Below are positions 61,482 to 64,000 of a DNA stretch of 64,000 nt, piece by piece. Where the stretch lies: assembly GCF_029490015.1 (NCBI RefSeq), contig NZ_CP120468.1:744001-808000 (forward strand), read 5' to 3'. Numbering within the stretch: the first letter of the stretch is position 1; every line of letters begins with the position of its first letter. Made by a program: the position numbers and the translations under genes. Under the pieces are notes generated by a model. It made no database searches and was not told the DNA's origin. It saw nothing but the letters and a program-made list of their open reading frames with translations. Source of the DNA: Halobaculum limi. Lineage in GTDB: Archaea; Halobacteriota; Halobacteria; Halobacteriales; Haloferacaceae.

Positions 61482-62432
61482 ATGAAACACTACACAACAT
61501 CGCTCGCCACACTCCTCGCCGTTCTCGCACTCGTAACTGCGGGGTTCGGCGGAGTCGCGACAGCACACACAACCAGTAGCATCGACGCCGGCACAACCAC
61601 CGATGGAAACGTCTCAATCACCGTCACAGACGCCACGATCGATACCAGCGATGGATCGCTCGCGGTCAATATCGACGTGCACAACAACCGCACCAGCGAG
61701 ACGGTGAACGTCACACAAATCGAATGGATCGACAGTGACGCCACCAACACGACCTATACCCTCAGCTCTGCTGAGAGTATTAGTGCTGGGACCTACAGCG
61801 TGCTTTCGACTGCATCGAGCGGCGCGAGCGCTGACCGGTACCTCGGGGAACCTGCCATCGGTAGTCTCGATGGAGACCTGGTCGTGCACTACACCGTTAA
61901 CGGCACCTCGTACAGCGCAACCACGTCGGTGAACCTGGACGCTGACGCTGACCAAATCCCAGACAGCGTAGACACCTACCCGACAATCGGGGAGGAAATC
62001 ACGACGCACATCGTGAACACGAGTGAGGGGTCGCCCGAGAATGCTGAAGTCGCATTCAACGGCTCCACGGGATCTGCTGATGTCACGATCTACAAATTCA
62101 ACACGACCAACAGCGTGTACGAACAGGTCTACAGCGAGTCTGTAGACACCGCGAACGGCTCCGTAACTGTGTCGTACAACATTTCCAGCGCCGTTGATGG
62201 GGATGAGTATATGATCTCGACGCACGGTCCAGCAACAGTCGATACGCGCGGACTCACCTACGCAACCGATAGCACGACTACCACTGAGGACTCGACGACC
62301 ACGACCGACGACGGTGCGAGTGGCGGTGGTGCTGGTACAGGCCCCGACTTCACTGACACAGAAATCGTTCTCGGAGGGCTCGCCGTGCTCGCTGCTGCTG
62401 GCCTACTCCTCGCTGGGCGCAGCGACAACTAA
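61482..62432 (+). CDS. Secreted, Thr-rich-stalk protein with C-terminal anchor
   Basis: 316 residues. Signal LATLLAVLALVTAGFGGVATAH, then Ig-like beta domain(s) (NVSITVTDATIDTSDGSLAV, VDVHNNRTSETVNVTQIEW-like pattern) with many N-glycosylation sequons, a Thr-rich stalk (STTTTEDSTTTTDDG) and an anchor helix (IVLGGLAVLAAAGLLLAG). It resembles haloarchaeal surface proteins and could be a minor spike or host-binding factor. Own promoter upstream. No family assigned. Confidence 0.66.
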   Translation: MKHYTTSLATLLAVLALVTAGFGGVATAHTTSSIDAGTTTDGNVSITVTDATIDTSDGSLAVNIDVHNNRTSETVNVTQIEWIDSDATNTTYTLSSAESISAGTYSVLSTASSGASADRYLGEPAIGSLDGDLVVHYTVNGTSYSATTSVNLDADADQIPDSVDTYPTIGEEITTHIVNTSEGSPENAEVAFNGSTGSADVTIYKFNTTNSVYEQVYSESVDTANGSVTVSYNISSAVDGDEYMISTHGPATVDTRGLTYATDSTTTTEDSTTTTDDGASGGGAGTGPDFTDTEIVLGGLAVLAAAGLLLAGRSDN

Positions 62433-62456
62433 CCCTCTCTTGAGGTGTTTTTGTTT

Positions 62457-63020
62457 ATGAGTAAGACCCGTGTTCTGAGCGTTTTCGTAATCATCTCTGT
62501 AGTGTCGATGGTCGGTGCGCTGCTGATTGTCGGAATTGCGTCTGCACAGGAGACACAGACCCCGACACCAGCACCGACATCGACTCCCGCAGAGAATACT
62601 AACGCGAACAATTCAGACACAGATAGCGGACCGACTGTACTGCACACAATCGATCACGTCACGATTCACAACATAGACTGGCGAGAAGACAGCGTCGCGA
62701 TATCCCTCTCAGCCCAGAAACCCGATACAATCACCGTCACCGACTACGCTGGAGACCGGTACTACTGGCAGGACTACGAGATCGAACAGGGCCGGCAAAC
62801 CATCGTGCATGAGTATCGTGGAGACGCTGGACACGTGTCCTTCGGCGTGAAATCAGCGCGAGAGGGTATCGAATTGAGTGAAAACACTCGGTTCGTGATG
62901 CCTGGGGCGAACGAAATCGCGACCCTGCTGATGGGAGTGACCGTGTCGTTCGTCCTTGTGGCTGCGTTCAAGCTGCGTCGCGACAGGAAGCGCGAGAAAG
63001 GAGCCAAGAGGGTGTTCTAA
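62457..63020 (+). CDS. Bitopic/double-spanning membrane protein with Pro-Thr stalk
   Basis: 187 residues from ATG 62457. N-terminal helix (VLSVFVIISVVSMVGALLIV), a Thr/Pro stalk (QTPTPAPTSTPAENTN), a beta domain with HTIDHVTIHNIDWREDSVAI, and a C-terminal helix (IATLLMGVTVSFVLVAAFKL) followed by a strongly basic tail (RRDRKREKGAKRVF). The basic tail should face the cytoplasm or virion interior and could touch nucleic acid. Coupled to the next gene with 2 bases between. Confidence 0.68.
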   Translation: MSKTRVLSVFVIISVVSMVGALLIVGIASAQETQTPTPAPTSTPAENTNANNSDTDSGPTVLHTIDHVTIHNIDWREDSVAISLSAQKPDTITVTDYAGDRYYWQDYEIEQGRQTIVHEYRGDAGHVSFGVKSAREGIELSENTRFVMPGANEIATLLMGVTVSFVLVAAFKLRRDRKREKGAKRVF

Positions 63021-63022
63021 CT

Positions 63023-63892
63023 ATGAGTGAAGGCAATTCCTCAACGAATGACGGGGGATCGCGTGTTGGGGCAATTACGGGCGCTCTGAAGCGTGCAGTG
63101 ATTTGGGTGGCGTTGTGGCTCAAAGCACACCTCTTGATCATCGCAGTCATCGCTACCGGCATCGTCGGCATGCTCGAATACGCAGGCGTACAGACCGGTA
63201 TCCCACCAGCACTCGCACCATACACGATCTACCTGACGCTCGGTGTCATCATCGGATACTACCCCGCACAAGCGTTCCTTGACTGGGTCGAGAAACGTTT
63301 CGGGGTACCACTGCACGACGTTGACCCCGGGTCCGGCGACGCAGGCGGGTACATCCTTTCGCCAGAACGTTGGAACAACATCACGGTCGAGGCACCGCAC
63401 AGCATCGACAGCGACGGAGAACTCGTGTACGAAGAAGTCGGGAAGGACGCACTGCACAAAATCAACACTAAACTCGGGGTCGGGTACGAGTGCACGCGCT
63501 ACGATAATTCGACAAATACGGCGCGCACCAGCTGGATGGCCGGTGCCTCACCCACCGAGGTTCGCGCATTCAAAATGACCCTGAAACGCGTGGAGACCAC
63601 ACTCTCAATCCTCGCAGACCTGGGCATCGAAGAATCAATCAACCGCACCCCAATCGTGCGTGCCATCACAGAGAAACTCGCGCGCTATATGGTGCGTACA
63701 CACCAGCAGGGCACGATCCCGAACGGAGACGAAATCGATGGTGTGGTTTCCGATGTGATGAGCGAGCAAGTCGGTGCAGACTGGCAAACGCTCGAAGACA
63801 AGGTCGAAGACCGTCTTCCTGAGAAGTTCCGTGGGGATTCGAACGGTGGGATGTACGGGCTCGACAACCGGAGCGGGGGTGAAGAGCAGTGA
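63023..63892 (+). CDS. Membrane protein with cytoplasmic domain (pleolipovirus accessory-like)
   Basis: 289 residues. Two N-terminal membrane helices (AHLLIIAVIATGIVGMLEYA; APYTIYLTLGVIIGYYPAQ) precede a soluble domain with GYILSPERWNNITVEAPHSI and the helices FKMTLKRVETTLSILADLG and IVRAITEKLARYMVRTHQQG. In pleolipovirus gene order, conserved membrane proteins of about this size lie between the spike and the putative ATPase. Assignment by order and topology. The stop overlaps the next GTG by 4 bases. Confidence 0.66.
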   Translation: MSEGNSSTNDGGSRVGAITGALKRAVIWVALWLKAHLLIIAVIATGIVGMLEYAGVQTGIPPALAPYTIYLTLGVIIGYYPAQAFLDWVEKRFGVPLHDVDPGSGDAGGYILSPERWNNITVEAPHSIDSDGELVYEEVGKDALHKINTKLGVGYECTRYDNSTNTARTSWMAGASPTEVRAFKMTLKRVETTLSILADLGIEESINRTPIVRAITEKLARYMVRTHQQGTIPNGDEIDGVVSDVMSEQVGADWQTLEDKVEDRLPEKFRGDSNGGMYGLDNRSGGEEQ

Positions 63893-64000
63893 GTGATGAT
63901 GGGAAGAGTCGTCCTGTGGAGGCAGAGTTCCGCGAGTACGCGCTCGGTCGGTTGCCCGACCAGGAGCACCGAGATGTACACCCTGTTGTTGGGATGATCC
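63889..64000 (+). CDS. Start of next virion-operon gene (truncated by window)
   Basis: 37 codons from the GTG at 63889 (SDDGKSRPVEAEFREYALGR and so on), overlapping the previous stop. The hydrophilic start has no signal peptide. By pleolipovirus gene order, a P-loop ATPase (VP8-like) would be expected here; no nucleotide-binding motif is visible in this fragment. Confidence 0.5.
   Translation, partial: MSDDGKSRPVEAEFREYALGRLPDQEHRDVHPVVGMI

Larger units (their letters stand above)
42877..64000. mobile_element. Integrated provirus-like element (right end outside window)
   Basis: Boundaries: tRNA 3' fragment plus integrase at the left; no second tRNA copy within the window, so the element is longer than 21 kb. 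Base composition falls clearly below that of the host part, codon use changes, genes are short and overlapping, and most lack known families. Hallmarks are two tyrosine recombinases, an SF3 replication protein behind an origin-like region, a DNA methyltransferase, a DUF7344-type regulator and an operon of membrane and secreted proteins like a pleolipovirus virion module. Type of element: temperate virus or virus-plasmid hybrid. Confidence 0.88.

Overview
The window is haloarchaeal chromosomal DNA. The first 42.6 kb is very GC-rich, its proteins are loaded with Asp and Glu, and many promoters have a TATA-like box about 25 to 30 bases before the start codon (leaderless transcripts). It also carries archaeal markers: aSUI1, Tsr3, archaeal MutS/MutL, coenzyme F420 genes and haloarchaeal DUF families. 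The genus cannot be fixed from sequence reading alone; the order Haloferacales is a guess.

Host part (1 to about 42.6 kb). In order: the end of hemB; an unknown acidic protein; a DUF5518 membrane protein; tsr3; an NTF2-like protein; serS; a thiolase; an AAA ATPase with a His-Asp tail; a zinc-ribbon HTH regulator divergent from a PhnP-like metallohydrolase. A CARDB protein plus MacB-type ABC exporter follows, then an export-linked pair (sugar-dehydrogenase-like lipoprotein and arylsulfotransferase-like propeller), DUF5787, a Tat lipoprotein and thrC. Next are a Nudix/eIF2B-alpha-like fusion, cofE overlapping a mer-like F420 reductase, mutL/mutS and a methylase-like gene with a damaged catalytic motif. 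A MoxR/DUF58/transglutaminase operon is followed by aSUI1, a membrane-anchored HExxH protein, rhodanese, Nudix, DUF5809, DUF5810, rimI, aconitase and a dUTPase-like gene.

Boundary (42.63 to 42.98 kb). Three tandem copies of the same tRNA 3' end lie next to a tyrosine recombinase gene. They mark the left attachment site of an integrated element and probably scars of earlier integrations. The intact tRNA should be beyond the right edge of the window.

Integrated element (42.88 kb to the end, not complete). GC content drops visibly and most genes are unfamiliar. Left to right: integrase; two small genes; a three-gene cassette of a MutL/MORC/HSP90-like GHKL ATPase, a helical protein and a beta-class DNA methyltransferase (the best candidate for an undescribed defence or modification system); a chain of overlapping microgenes ending in a second minimal tyrosine recombinase; a DUF7344-type regulator; a 690-base origin-like region with a perfect 26-base inverted repeat; a D5/P4-type SF3 replication protein; a repeat-rich intergenic block; and a long operon of small membrane proteins and large secreted, C-terminally anchored proteins. 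That operon resembles a pleolipovirus virion module (small membrane protein, spike, accessory membrane proteins, with the next gene cut by the window). The element therefore looks like a temperate, probably membrane-enveloped virus with an SF3-type replicon and a cargo cassette.
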